Assembly (NCBI GenBank): GCA_030141605.1
Contig: JAQGDQ010000114.1
Coordinates: forward strand, 434,001 to 498,000
Reading direction: 5' to 3'
Length of the DNA: 64,000 nt
From: Tubiluchus corallicola
Lineage: Eukaryota > Priapulida > Priapulimorpha > Priapulimorphida > Tubiluchidae
Part shown: positions 1 to 15,722 of the stretch, in pieces
How positions within the stretch are numbered: position 1 is the stretch's first letter
Layout: each line of letters begins with the position of its first letter
Position numbers and translations under genes: made by a program
Notes under the pieces: generated by a model
What the model was told of the DNA's origin: nothing
Database searches by the model: none
The model's input: the letters and a program-made list of their open reading frames with translations, nothing else

Positions 1-1239
1 TGAGAGGCGGACATCCCCGAACTTAGCAGTTTAGCCATTTAAGACACCGGTAGTAGATCTCCCGATGTAGGACGTAGACCAATTGATGTCTAACATAATG
101 TCAGTCATTTTCGTTGACTGCTCAATCAACGTGCAAGTTATTTCGCACCCCTGCAGAGCTTAATTAACGCAGGTACGTTCGGGACATTTAGATACAGCTC
201 CGTCTAATGCTGTTATGAAAAATGCTGAACTTTTCATTAGTTAGCGAGAGAAATATTGGCCCGGTTCTAGATTTTATTATTGTCAATTGAAATTGCAAAT
301 GAATTAGTTGGAAATATATAGTCTAGTTTCGTTTTATAGGAGGAAATGCACAATGCTTACGTCTATGAGTTGTTCATTAAACCATTTTGCAATCAAGAAA
401 ATACCCAGTTTAGTTTAGATTATGGCTTTGCAAGTTAGATAAAAACAACTATTTGATTAACTTTAAATAAAGACAAAACAAAATGTTTTCTTTTCAGGCC
501 AGTTTTTATAAACCTTATCTGTACAGTCAAAATTAATTCAAATGTGGCCAAAACTTATATTATACAATATACATCAATGCAATATTAGCTAATTCTACGA
601 TATTTCTGGTTATAATCATGGTTATAAAAGATGCCATTGGGACTTATGTGACTCGGGCATTCAATATAAGGGTCGTCCATGGAATGGAACAGTCAAGTTT
701 ATTACATTTCCGTAGCCTGACAAACGGAAAAATACAAAAACTGAATAAATCTTGCAGACGAGCACATGATTAGTTAATACAGAAAGATGCATCGCAGGCT
801 TGATGTTCGTTTGTTTGAAGGCAAGAGAAACTTAATATTTTTGTTGCTAATTCATTGTAAAGCAAAGCTAACTGGCTTAGTTTTTTCTTGATTATACTTA
901 TGTCTCTGTATTTTGTAGTGCTTTGAAAGTGCGTCTCTACAGTCTGTTTAAATTGAAAAATCATTTTTTTGCTACTTAAAGTGTTAATTTCGTGTAAAAA
1001 TAGCTCTGCAAATCTGTGTTTATGAAAAAGCGCAATCAGTTTGACTGCTGATTAGATATTGGTTGTGACAGTAATGTTGTTTAGTTTAGTTTAGTTTACA
1101 CAGTTGTTGTCCTGCGTGAGCTGTTGTCCTGAAAGCTGCTGAGCGTGCTACGTTACAGCGGGGGCGGAGCGATAAACCAATATGTTTAACGTCAGTTGGG
1201 TTATATTCAATTCAGCATGACATATTCAGCAGGGTTACC

Positions 1240-2150
1240 ATCTAACGTTCGAGCTCGAATTGAATTCGATTCAAGCGAGCTTTTTAATTCAAATTCAATT
1301 CGAACCTAAAATTATGAACTCGAATAATTAAAGCATACAATTAACACTACAATACATACAAGCATACAATACAATAAAATAATATTAAAATTTTGATATA
1401 AAATTGAAAAATAATTCCATGAAATTTGTTCAATCCCTACACAAGAACTAATTGCAAGAGTGTCTTGTGGTGAACAAGTGGAATATTTTGCTGGTGATTG
1501 TTGTTAGAGCACCAAATTTGAACTTTTTAAAGACAGATTGAGGACTTCAATATAGCAATGCTGTAAGAGACCAAGGTTTTTTAGTCTGTAGTGTTATAGT
1601 GTCGAATCTAATAATTATATTTCTTATTAGTGATTCGAACATCTTGAAATTTGGCTTGATTCTAGTTCGAAAGTCAGAAATGCGATTCGATTCGAATTCG
1701 CTTTCTGATAAAGAATGCTCAATGTTCATTGTTCACGTCTAAATAAATTAATACTCAGAAATTTTCTCCAGGCAAGTCCTGGGAAAAGAGGCAAAATACG
1801 GAAAATTTGGCTGTCGCGAGAATGGTCTCTGTGCGATATCCCATCTTGAAACTAATGCTAACTGGCAAAAGTGGGTTTCACGTGAGTTATTTTGACGAAG
1901 GGTAAGTGACTTACGAATGCCGTTTTTCTATTTTTTAAGAGAGTTATTATAATTTACGTATCTCGGCTGTAGTAATTATTTAAGAATAAAGTGTCGACTT
2001 AGTTGAACTCATGTTTAAGTGCCATATTGAACGAGTTTGACTTTCCCGCTACGTTGTTTACATATTACTACTACTAGTTAGTAGTAGTAGGGTTGAGTAA
2101 AGTACGAGAAGTCGAATTTTGGCTTTCGAATTCGAATCGTTAAGAATCAG
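1240..2150. repeat. Cluster of TTCGAATTCGAATC-like motifs
   Basis: Three separated groups of palindromic TTCGAA/GAATTC motifs (near 1243-1315, 1672-1702 and 2113-2143). Such subterminal motifs occur in some non-autonomous DNA transposons, but no clear terminal inverted repeats or target duplications were found. Confidence 0.3.
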
Positions 2151-2264
2151 AGTAAACATAGTTTGGCGAACTTAGTAATCTAGTGAATATACTATTACTT
2201 ACTGTTTTTAAGTGATGTTTCCATAATATTTGAAATTAGTTGTTGCTTTGCTCGAAGGCAGTGA

Positions 2265-2395
2265 CTAAAGGTACGGATCTGTATCCGGACTGCAGCAACT
2301 AAAAATACGGATCCGTGTCTCGAAAGCATTCACTAGAAAATACAGATCGACCCGTACGGCGAACGATATTGACGAGAAATACGGATCGCCGTCAG
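2265..2395 (+). repeat. Four degenerate copies of an ACTAAAAATACGGATC unit
   Basis: Units of about 30-37 nt, each containing a variant of ACTAAAAATACGGATCCGT, run head to tail. A related ATGGATCCGTACG appears alone near 4410. Confidence 0.45.
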
Positions 2396-5300
2396 AGAGG
2401 GGCAATATATCACTTTCTAAATTCTAGTTTATCCGCAGCCTCAAAATCCACAATTGTAAATATCCGCACCTGCTAGTTCCGCGGATTGAGTGAAATGAAT
2501 ATTCTCATAGATATCTATATTACGTACTCCCTAGATAGAACACGCAGTGTATGCGTGCAACACTCCGTCATATTACGGTGGGCGAGTCATGCTTTATTAC
2601 TATAGCGTAAACATAGTGTCTGCCTATTTTTGGTATGAAAGAAGTGTTTATCCCCCGTTTGCATGCGAAAAACAACAGGATTAGATTAAAAAAACTTTTT
2701 TCTTATATTATGCTGAACTTTTAATTTTTGCTGATATGAATATGTTTATGTTGTCAATTGAATACATATGCGTCTTCCCATTGTAACAGTTTTATCTCAC
2801 TAATTAGCATTGTTAGTGCTAGAACATTTAATAATGTAATAGATTACATAAGTTTTAGGGTACTTGCTTGACTTTAGTTAATATTTCTACTGATAAATAC
2901 CTTTAAAAAGAATGTGAATATCCTACTGCTGTGCATGCCCATTTTAATTTTTGATAATTATAAAATGTTTTTTTACTGAAGTTCTGCTGCTTTACATGTA
3001 ACTCTAAGGAAATTGCAACAACAGTGAACCATTGTCTGCATAGTGGCAAAATTATTAGAATTTAATTATTCAGTTAGAACATTTTTTTTACAAAATGCAA
3101 AATTCTAAAAGATTATTTTTGAAATATCAGAGTGCTTTACTGCATTAGTAAATGAGCATTCCACACTCACAGCACACAATATTTTTTTGACAGGGTCATG
3201 GGTCAAAAATGCTTCAAACAAACACTTTATGAACATCATAATTAAACACATAATTACAGCAATAAGTGGTTCTTACATTGGGGCAATAGGCATTTGAGGC
3301 CTTTAAGTGGTCGAAATAGTTCAGTAAGGAGTTTTGTAATTGTTTTTCGGCATTAAGGATACAAAATTTAGGTTTTAATTCACAAAGAGAAATTATTGCT
3401 TTCTAATCAGTGAATTAACTAGTTTTCATGAACTAGCTTTATACATTACGCATTATAAGTCCTGGCCAATTCAAACCTTTAACCCGAGGAAAATTTCGAG
3501 AAAGTGAAGTAACTTGATGTTTTAACTCAATATAAAGTGGTTAAAGTGTGACAATCAAATGTAATTATACTTATTGCTGCCTTCAGATAATGCAAATTTG
3601 TAAAATGGCCTTTTTATTTTTTAATAGAAATAATGTATAAAACACTACGGCATATTAGAATATGGCAGTCATTGATTGTAGAACAGCTTTGATAAGCAAA
3701 ATAGTAAAATAACTAATTAATATGGACCTGGCTCACATAAAGATGCTTTAAAATGTTTACAATGACAAACAAAATAATACACCAAGCAAGTAATAGTGGC
3801 ACGTTATAATATTCACAGCATAAATTATTTGGCAACAGGTGCATGTAACAGTTCAGCAGCTCTTATAAATTGACCCTACTGCATATCACATAAAGACTAA
3901 AAATTTTTGCTATGTTTGATAAGTCAATAAATCATAATTCAAACCAAGGAAAATTACAGTTACTAGGTTATCACATTCACAACACTCTATAGAAAAAAAT
4001 ACTGGCTGGTAGGTCATCACATTACAAGACTCTAAGAAATTCATAACACACTAAGATTTAAACTCTTGCTAACTGGCCTATTACACACCAAAATACTAAA
4101 GTTTTTTGTAACAATAAACAAAATAAAGCAAACAAACTATTAATTGGCAGCTTATGCGATACACAGCACTATATAAAAGCTAACAATTTGCTAGACAATA
4201 AAAGGATTTATAGTGCAACTATTATATCACGAAGAAAAATGGTACCAAAGAAAAATGGTACGGCTACAGGCTGTATAATGCTATATCACCATTTTCGTGA
4301 AGTGGGCATGTACTTTTCAATGATTTGTATTTGTTGGAAAAATAGCTATGAATATTTCCAATATATCCATATCCTATGATATACATATTCGGTATCACAG
4401 AAAAAACGAGTATGGATCCGTACGTCTAGCCACTGCCTGGCTTGAAATTGTATTTTTTATTGCACATCTTGCAAGTTGCCTCTGAAACTTAAAGGATGCC
4501 AAATAATTACTTGTTTCTACAGGCCATGCTGACATGTCCAAAATGCAGACTGCAGAATGCAGACAATCACCAATGCTGACCATGTAATTACCACAGTCAT
4601 AGTCTTACTCTCGTTACTTATCATCATTTTACAGCTGCTCGCGAAAATTGCGCATATATTGCTTTTGTTTTATAATAAAATGAATCAAAGTATGTTAGAA
4701 ATGTTATGCAAAGATCGCACTGAAGTTGATTTAGCTAAAGCCCTGCATGATATTTCAAATGTTAATTTCAAAGAAATGAAAGCATTCCAATCCGATACAA
4801 TACCCATATTCAACTTCAGGCACTGATTCGATACGATCTGATATTGCACAAAAAATTCGGATAAATTCACCTGAAATGGCTTTGTTAAAAAGGAGCTCAA
4901 ATTTTGTTTCTAAGTAAGCCTATTTACTTAAACTGATGATCCTAAATTTGTCTTATTTGGAAATTTAAGTAATAATGATGTATTACAGTTTGTATACGCA
5001 GCACCCTTTAATTAACTTTTTGTCTAAACTATCTGGTTTAAAGAACAAAATAATATAATAAATAGTAGTAGCAGTGAGAGAAAATTACATAAAATGTTTT
5101 CATTGGACAATTTGGGGCTCATTCTTTTTTTATATATGTGCTTGCATACCAAAATCCTCCATAAGTCGGCATAGTTAAAACTACATTATGATGCTTCAAA
5201 GTAGAATGACCCAAAAATTTAGTCAAATGTCAATTTTTCGTATTTTATAAAAACCAACACTAAATAGATTGGACTTTTATATTCTAGCATCAAATTATCA

Positions 5301-5739
5301 AGAAACTGTTCAAAAAACTCTAAAATTAAATGTTATAACTCCTTACCAACTTTTCTGTCCAGAAACTAGTACTGCAATTGTAAAAAACTCCTATTTTCAA
5401 ACTTCGATAGTAGCTCATGGAAGCTGTCATCCTGTTTCAGGTTTTTTCTGTTGCCAAGCGGAACAGATTTTATCAGGAAGAGCCACATACTGGTTTTAAA
5501 TATAACTTCAGTGTGCTCTTGCATAGTCTGTAGCAACCAACATTTGTGCTGTTGCTAAGTGTTTTGAAGAAACGCAACAAAGAACAATGGCTAACTTTAA
5601 CATAGATTTTCTCAAGATTATTTAGTCCCAACTATTTAACATTTCTGCCCATTGGTTAGGTTTCATTTTTTAAAAAAAACTTAAATAATTGTGAGTTTAT
5701 TCTATCATAGACAATAGTGATATAATAATCATTAGTAAT

Positions 5740-5805
5740 CATGATGAGGTCTAGTGGACATAATCGAAAGGTACCTGATTCAAATCCAGGGTTACATGTA
5801 TTTAC
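5740..5805 (+). repeat. tRNA-derived (SINE-like) fragment
   Basis: An intact-looking T arm with B box (CCTGATTCAAATCCAGG) follows a TAGTGGACATAA box-A-like stretch. No acceptor stem is evident, so it is not a working tRNA. Confidence 0.35.
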
Positions 5806-6829
5806 TGCAAGCTTACACTGGGTTACACTGTTCCTGAATCAAACTGGTTAAATAGCATATACAGATTATACACAGCAAGGCTGGAAAGTCTGCAGTTGAC
5901 ACCAAGCACTAGTTAAAGATCTACCTTTAAAAGCGAAGTCTTTGCATTAACTTTTTCAGGATGGAAGAATCTTATAGCAATTCTCAGTTGCATCTATATA
6001 TATATATTACATATAATAGTTACATTGTAATAAAATATACACGAAATTTACAGTAATAAAATCACAGTACATATAAATAATTGTGCATTGTGTATATGCA
6101 GTCTTTGGACTGATGTTTTACACTAGTGTCAGGTGTTGACGTGGGGGAAAACTGAGCAGTATATTTTACAGCCATTGAAAACAGTGCAAGGTAAAGTTGT
6201 TAAATTGATCACTTTTAGTAATTTTCGTGCTTCATATATTTAGCTTAAACTTTTATAATTGGAAGATATTTACCTTTTAGAATTGTTCAAACTCGTGTTT
6301 AGATTTAATAATAATATATTGCCTGAACTCTATAGAAATTATTTTATTAAAATAAGCAATATCCATTCTTATAGTACAAGGTCCTCAGTAAAAGGACATC
6401 TGTTTCAATAGTGGTACATTTCTCTTTACGACCTAAATAGCCTTCAGCATAATGGGGCAAATTATGGAATAGCCTCCCTCATCATATACTGGCTTATAAA
6501 TCCCTCCCGTGGCAACAAAAAAGTACCGTATCTATCTAATAAGAAACTATGCAGCTGTGTAACTCTTTTTAAATATTGTTGACTTCTTATGAGCACTTTT
6601 TTCTCAACATACCGTTTGCTAATCTTGCATATATCTTGAATAATATCTGTTTTATTACATCATTGCAAAAAAATATTCAGTATCTTCAGCCAATTAAATA
6701 GGCGTGCAAACATTTTTTCTTGCACGTCTGTTTCCATCTATTTTCCTACTTTATCTAATGATTTAAATACTAGTTCCAAAATTATGTTATCTAAAGCTCA
6801 AAAAATACCATATAACCAAAAAAATTTTT

Positions 6830-6872
6830 ATATGTGTGTGTGTGTGTGTTTGCATGTGCGTGCGTGTGTGTA
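6830..6872 (+). repeat. (TG)n microsatellite
   Basis: TG repeats, partly interrupted by CATG and CGTG. Confidence 0.85.
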
Positions 6873-7303
6873 TAAAATATAGTATAAGCACACTTTTCAT
6901 ACATTGCATGCCAGAAAAAATAAAGACACTTCAATCATGTCACGAGATTCTTTATTCATAATCCTATCAGGGTGTGCATTTTGTCCTGTTTCCAGAAATT
7001 CCATAATCCGTGAAATTATTTGAGTTGTGCTTTTTTCTCTTGTTTTCAAAAATAGCTTAGTTCCATAATCCAAAAAATAGATAAGCATCTTTGAAATCTT
7101 ACTAAGATCATTTCCAGAGGTACATGTGTACACACTCTTATGTTATGCACAACACGCATTTAATTTTTATTTCCTTATTTATCATACATTAATTTGTTTA
7201 AACAAAAATAATTTGTTCATATATGCATATAATGTTATGTAAATTTATATACATATGCAGGTATATGTATGTGCATATGGATTATTATAAGTTTGTCTTT
7301 AAC

Positions 7304-7598
7304 AACATATTTAATATCACATGTTGTATAGCTTAGTGAAATTTGAGATAATTATACTTACCATACACAGTGCTTACAGTATTACTCACATTGTAGTATT
7401 ATTTGTGTATATATGTATATATATGGCTGTGTGCATATATACACATATAATACTACAATATGAGCAATACTGTAAGTATTGTGTATATATACACAAATAA
7501 TACTACAATATGAGTAATACTGTAAGTATTGTGTATGGTAAGTATAATTATGTCAAATTTCACTAAGTTATACAACATGTGATATTAAATATATATAT
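7304..7598. repeat. Foldback / large inverted repeat (MITE-like)
   Basis: Left arm about 7304-7416 is the near-exact reverse complement of right arm about 7482-7594, with only a few mismatches over roughly 112 nt. Between them (about 7441-7480) sits a third partial copy in the orientation of the right arm. The whole would fold into a long hairpin. No coding content. Confidence 0.8.
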
Positions 7599-7668
7599 AT
7601 ATATATATATATAGATATGTGTGTGTGTGTGTATGTGTGCGTGTGCGTGCGTGCGTGCGTGCGTGTAC
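7594..7668 (+). repeat. (AT)n, (GT)n and (GTGC)n compound microsatellite
   Basis: Alternating purine-pyrimidine run directly after the foldback, potentially Z-DNA forming. Confidence 0.85.
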
Positions 7669-9213
7669 AGCATGCAAAAGTAAATATATAGATTTCCTAA
7701 AATTTAAAATTGTTTATAGTAATATACAGTTATCCTGGTGCAAAATACGTAAACAGAAACTTTATATGCACCTTTATACCTTACTACTATTCATTTTATT
7801 ATGTTTTTATACAGCCATTCTCAGTTCTAAGTATTAAACGTTTTTTACGATTTCTGCACTACTTCGTTAAATGTTTATACTATATTACAGTAATTATTTC
7901 GGTACACTGTACAACTACAGTATACTCTAAAGTATAATATTAGAGCAAGGGCAACGTGTACAGGTCTGTATGGTCGTATGTTGCCCTCGCATTTGGCATT
8001 CTTTTGTTGTATCTTGACGTCCACGTGTGCGAAATAAAATGATTCTTATTCTTATTAAAAACAGACTATGCAGCGCACTATTATAATCAAATAGTTATTA
8101 ATTTGCATGTATATCGGCTTGCAGTGTGTCGGTAATGTAGTTGTAATCTTACAAATTAGTCTGCCTGAAATAACGTGAATTCTGTTGTGCATTCACGTCA
8201 AGAGATGGCGAGAGAAGGTTATCCTTGTCGTTTTCCACTTTGGCGCCAGTGTACGAATTACGTCTGTCATGCAGAGTAGCACTTCTTGCTTGGTTTCCTA
8301 TACTTTGGAAATTTTTGTATTTGCTGTGTTTTTTGATAGCCTCCAGGCAAATTATATGATGAAAAAATTAAAATTAATAGACCACAACTTAAATTAATAA
8401 TTGCGATTGATGACTAGAATAGTTAATACAAGTAGGTCGTCAACCACTTCCGTCATTTAACTTGCTCAGCAGCCTTGATTCAGCGTTTTTAAAATGCGAT
8501 TCTACTCTGAGCGTTATGTAGTTACAGTTTTTATCGTCTTGGCTTTAAGCTACGTTTACGGGCTTAAAACTGTCCGTTGTATTTGTTGATATAGTTTTTA
8601 ACGCAAATCTTGGTACATTGAAATGCAATATTATCACAAAAATAATGTTGTTACGCTTATGGGTTGGAATAAAAGAAAATATCTATTTGTTGTGCAACCA
8701 CTTTTTTCTTGATGTTGCCAGGTAGAGGTTCTGAAATAGTGAAAGCGTTTTGAAAAACTGAGATGAAACAAAAATTTTTCTGTGATATTAATATGGATTT
8801 TTTTTACTTACCAGCGACAATATTTTATTCTAGTTATTTGCTTTAATATTTGTTTGTTCAGATAAGATAACAAACAATATATTTATTTTCTGCAATTTTA
8901 ATTTTTATTACCAAAAGTCAAAACACCCACCTCCCTCCATCAAGAATCCAGCTAAAATGATTTTTTATTGATCTTTTTACATCGTCTTTATTTGTTGTTA
9001 TTTTTTTTTTCGCTAGTTGTTTGTTGTATTGTTTTTCTTTGAGCAAAGCAACAAGTTTATCTGTCAGGATGATACCCAGCAGTGCAAAACCAAAATCTGA
9101 AAATTATTTATTACTCTTCTGCTGCATTTTTTAAATTGTAAATTTTTAAACTAGATGCTATGAAAAGTTCACTACAAAATCAATTCTGCATTTTTTTGAA
9201 CTAGAGATCGGTA

Positions 9214-9247
9214 GTGATGATGATGATGATGGTGATGATAGTGATGT
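9214..9247 (+). repeat. (GAT)n microsatellite
   Basis: GAT units with a few substitutions. Confidence 0.7.
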
Positions 9248-12200
9248 GACAAATACAACAGTGATGTCTTTGGGAACAACCTATAATGCCTGTACATCCA
9301 CTTTCACTGTTATGCCTATGTGTATATGAATACATTTCTGAGATTAAAGAGAAACGCTAACAAGATAGACGACACGTACTGCACAGCAACTTTTTTTACT
9401 GTGTCCACAACAACAGCGACGGACTGACCATTTGGGTCCTATACTTGGAATGGATCCAATAATGATGATGGGGACTTAGTCATTTTACGTAGGATGTAGA
9501 AAGTTTCAAACGTTAAAAGGGACTAGTTTTCTGTCATAAATTAATTCAGTAAGGACTAAGGACTAAAGATTTCAAACGCGATAACATTTGATAACATTGA
9601 TATAATGTCGAGTTTCTTATCTGGATGCTCACTATGATTTGTTTTTAAAAGACGATCATAAAATTAGTGCTAACACGATGTTTCTAGCTTAATAAAGAAC
9701 TTTTGTTTTGTGAAGTACTTGAGACTTTATTATACATTTTCTGCTAAAATATGTGCTTTTATACCAATCTGATGCTATGAAACATTCTTAGACAATTAGT
9801 TGTTTTTTCTTAGTGAACACGATGAACAGATGTTAACTGAGCGTGGTTCTTCACTTATTATCAGCTACATTCACAATGCAAGCAGGTGGAAGATAGCAGC
9901 CAACCAAAGGCATCAAACATGCTACATTAATAGGGATGGAGGCTGATAGAAATGTTGCAAGATAGGTGAGTCATTGCCTAAAGGCATTATTAGCTCTGGA
10001 AGAAGCGCCTCCCGGAGGAGGGAGCTAAATTTGGTTAGTCTGTCACCTGCCAGGGTATGAACTACATTAAATAAAAACAGATTATTGTCTATTTTTTAAT
10101 TTGAATTGACTGTATTAGAAAGAATTTGGTTTGATTAGATTCTAATAGATTAGACTGTATTGAATTGGAATGAAACAGCTGAAGCAAATTGTATCATTGT
10201 AATGAAGGCCTAAGCTGAAATAGGTTAGACTAGACAGATTAGGTAAATACAAGTAGATTACATGTACTAGTACATTAGGCTGATCAATTTTAAATTGATT
10301 AATTCTTTTTTGTTTTGTACATTAGAAGCCTTAAAAATTAAATTACAACTTTCGAACGTATCACAATGAACCTTAGTTAGTCATGTCATTTTTTGGCTAC
10401 AATATCATTCTTTTTTGTAGTGTAGATTACAAATAAATAACATTAAAGGGTGAATATGTTTACGCACAAACACTTTACAATGAATCAACAGCTCTTGATA
10501 CTATAAGTAAACCCAGTTACTTTTTCATTATGCAATCTGGAAGTTATAATAAACTGGGTCTTCTCACGACTGCGTAATCAATTCCCTGTTGACTGTACTT
10601 TATTGTAATATAGAGAACGGGTGAATATTTAACTTCAAATGAGCCAATATGCATCACATCGTTATCTCATTTTTTTAAGTTGAAGTGAATTTGTCAAAAT
10701 AATTACTTTGCCAAGGCTCAGTTTACGCTTTTTAAACCTGTCTTTCATCTTAGCGGTACTTAAAAGGCACATTGTATATGGTGGCAATCTATTAAGGCAC
10801 GCTTGGAACAATTTCTTGTTATTAAGGCGGTATGAGTAACTATTGTGTTTGAAGGTAACTTTTAATCTTGCCCCCTGTAATAAATGACTGTAAGTTACGG
10901 TGCGTCGCCTGTTCATCAGTTATAACACTTACGTTATAATTTCTGGAAAGTACGACCGCTTTATAGTTCTCATTTCTCACACAAGTCTGAGTTTTAATAG
11001 GAGGAAATGGTAACTCCAAACTTAAATGAGAAGGCATTTATGACTTAAAGTTGACTGATATTTAAAGTAGAGTTACCTAAAATATTTGCGCAAAATATTG
11101 GTGACTTCTTCGTTGAGCGTTTGGAGAAGCTGGAGTATCCTGGGAAATTACAAAATTATTTTTTGTGTAGTAAATGAAAGCCTTAATTATTGCACAAAAG
11201 CTATCTGAAGTAGTTTTTTATTATTACTTGCATTGTTCAGCTTATAGTGGCAATATACTAACAAAAATATCCAGACTTATTTTTATTATTAATATCCCAG
11301 CACCAAAATAACAGCCACTCCATTCAGCACTCCCAGCCAATTTTTAAACTATATTAATAATTTGTACTGTGGCACCCCAGCCCGCTGTTTTCTTATACTT
11401 TTATTATTCCTGATTTTTTAAAAAAATGGGAACTCGAAATTGTAAAAAGTAAACCATGTCTTTACTCTCAGTACAAGAATACAACATTTCGGGAGCACCA
11501 ATTTATTTCTGCTATAAATGTGCTGAAAAATTGACCTTTGCTGTGGACCAAATAAATTGGGTTTTCATTAAACTTCTCTGCGTCTACATTTGATGAGCAA
11601 CTGAAAAGCTATATTTTTATAATACAATATATTTTAAAATCTCCCGAATTCAACAAAACTACAAAAATTCTCTTATAAAAGTCGGAGTTGGAGAAAACTG
11701 TACATACAAAACCTGCATGCCGCAATGATTAAGAGAATGTGAAAATGTTATTGTTCCCTTTTCCCAACAGTAGTTGCTACCTTCAATTTGATTTTTGATT
11801 CACTTTATTTACTTCATAATCCAAAAGACTGAACTATTAAATCATTTTAGATACTTGTTTTGGCGTGTCACTGTTTTTTAATCATGCACAGATTGTACAC
11901 GAATTGGGGCGAGATGAGTTATCACTGTGTGGCTACGATAGTTAAGCAGCACTGAGCCTGGTTAGTGAATTAGCGACCACCAGAGAAACCTGCTTCTGGG
12001 TTGATTCATTTGTTATAATGTTCCTCGCCATTTCTGTCATCGAGGGATGGTCTGTGTATACTGTATACGCTTCTGAACAGACTCCTTTGCGTTAGAGAGA
12101 GTCTCATCTTTAGAGGATTTTTCTTGACAACCAGGCTGCGAACTCGCTGCATAGGTCTTGCTATTGAGAGTTGGATTACAACTAGCAGTGCCCGAAATTA

Positions 12201-12862
12201 TAGAAAAATATTCTCTAATCATTTTGCGTTAACAGACAGATGTGTGTTTTAGGTTTTCACATTATGTGCGATTTTTAAGCACCACTTCCATAGTTATAAA
12301 AAGCTTCACTCAATAAGCATTAAAACGCAATTTAATAAAAAATTTAGTATAACAAAATAATTATCGTTTATGTTGATCGATATAAGAGCACATTTTTTTG
12401 TCTTTCTGCTACTACAATATATATAGCGCGGAATTTATTGTTGATTGTCGCTTATAGTCATGACTAGGCTGCACCTATTAGTTGTCTACGTCTAACTGCG
12501 TCTCGACAGAAACACGAAAAGGCGCGTTACTGACAGTAGAGAAAATATACTCCTCACGGTCTAGAATCGAGAAGAGAATCGGGAATAATAATTTGCATAA
12601 TCTTTGATTTCCGTTTTGCAAACCTTTCTGATAGTAAGTCCATTTTCTCAAAAAATGGATATTTTGAGAATGAGCATATTCGTTACTCAGACTGAGTTGT
12701 TGAACTGCTCAGTTTAAGAAGTCTGTTGACTTAAAATGAGTGTTTTGTTTGGACAGCAAAACTGGCCAAAATGGTTCACTGTAGAAAAGGTTAATAGCTA
12801 AAGCTGAATTATCCACTAAATAATTAAATTTCTAGTTTTATAAAAATTACAAAAGTTTGAAG

Positions 12863-14135
<1,273 letters not shown>

Positions 14136-15427
14136 TAAGGAGTACGTATAATTCTAACAACAATAATTTCTCGTAACCGTCGTTTTATTTATAATATATT
14201 CCACGTACAAAACCGTGCAGGTGAAGGTACTGGAAAAATGATACTGTTTTCTTCCCTGTATTGTCAAGTCCAGGTCTAAATACCCATAATACCCTATATA
14301 TTTATGAGGTTGATGCGCCTTGAAATTGCTGTCGTGTCGCAAATGAAGCGGAAAATTTTACAATTTGGCGCGTGGCAGCCGGGCAGGTGTTTTACCTGTA
14401 TTATTTTTATTTCACTTTTACGTTACTCGCATTAGATACCAATAGTTTTTTGGAAGCTGTACATAAGAATATGTAGGTGTACATATGTATGGGTGCTCAA
14501 GTTTGCACTCTACTTGTTTCTGTTTCCGCTCCTTTGGTTACTATAGTGCATGCATGTTTATCCTGCATAGTCTGGTTTCTTATATAAAAAGAGCGCCGGC
14601 TTGTAATGGATGTTCTGTTAATATGACGGCAAATAAATCATCCGTATATTTATTATTAATGATAATAGCGTATCCTGGGCGAGTATCTAAGTAGCAAAGA
14701 AATATCGAGGTCCATGAGGAGATTACAATTTAAGCAAATTTCTTGGTATCTCAACATATAAATATAGTGGGATCAAATAACCTAAGATCAGATATTTCAG
14801 ATTTTTTTTGTTTAGATTCACAACCAAATGAACATAGGCCAGAATTCAATTATCTGAAATGACGAATTTTTCTTTGAATTGGTAATGTGCTTTTAAATAA
14901 TAACTTTTATTTTAAAATGTGACTTTTCTTGGAGTTCTGACACTAATGTTTTCTTTATAAAATGACAAAAGGTCTAGCGGAAAAAATCGCCAATTTTATT
15001 TTAAATAAACGTCGAATGCCACGTACGTGCACGACATATATTATTCGTCGTTTAAATGAAAGTTTGTATATCGCTTTTTAGTCCAGGCTGTCTTAAGAAG
15101 AAAGAGTGCTTCTTAGCAAAACGGGGAAGCAAAACTAATTGGCCATAAATTGCAACATTTTACAGCTAATTGGCCGTAAATTCCAACGTATTAATGCAAA
15201 ATCCTACCAACTGTTGCGTAAGGTGGACCTGCTAGAAGCCAGCAGATCACATTAAGATTGCACAGTGTTGAGCTGCAAAAGCGCGAAGGTTATATAAAAT
15301 CATCTTTGCATTTCGTTGTAAAAGTTTACGTCAAATTTCAAAGACAATAAATTTGCTGAAGTCTTCTGCTGAGTTCAAGACTATTTGGCTGGATGCCGCG
15401 GCACTAAGTAGCAAGAATGGTTGTGAT

Positions 15428-15722
15428 GTTTCCATCCAAAGCTCGCCGGCTCAAATCTAGCTCTAGTTAATTTTTTTCTCATAATGTATTTTTTTCATTT
15501 CTGTCAGTCGAAGTTGTATTTTTTAGTCTAAATTTAAATTTTTGTAATTAACATTTAGGTTTCCGATTATAAATAATATTTGGCCCGTTTCCGTCGATGG
15601 GATAACAATTTTCTCAGTTGTTTTTGCACGTCAAAATCTCTGGTCTAGTCCAGCTTTGTTTAAGTTGCTGCTCATTATGTATTTTTTATTTCAGTCAGTC
15701 GAGGGGTGTTTTTTAAATTCAA
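15428..15722 (+). repeat. Imperfect direct duplication of about 100 nt
   Basis: Two stretches (15428-15540 and 15628-15722) share CATAATGTATTTTTT/CATTATGTATTTTTT, GTCAGTCGA and a trailing T-run in the same order. The first copy has a box-B-like GGCTCAAATCTAG, so it may be an old SINE. Confidence 0.4.

Noticed and set aside
7960-8065. Second LINE 3' end with ATTCTT-type tail
   Set aside because: Only the short GATTCTTATTCTTATT tail is suggestive; there is no coding remnant upstream.
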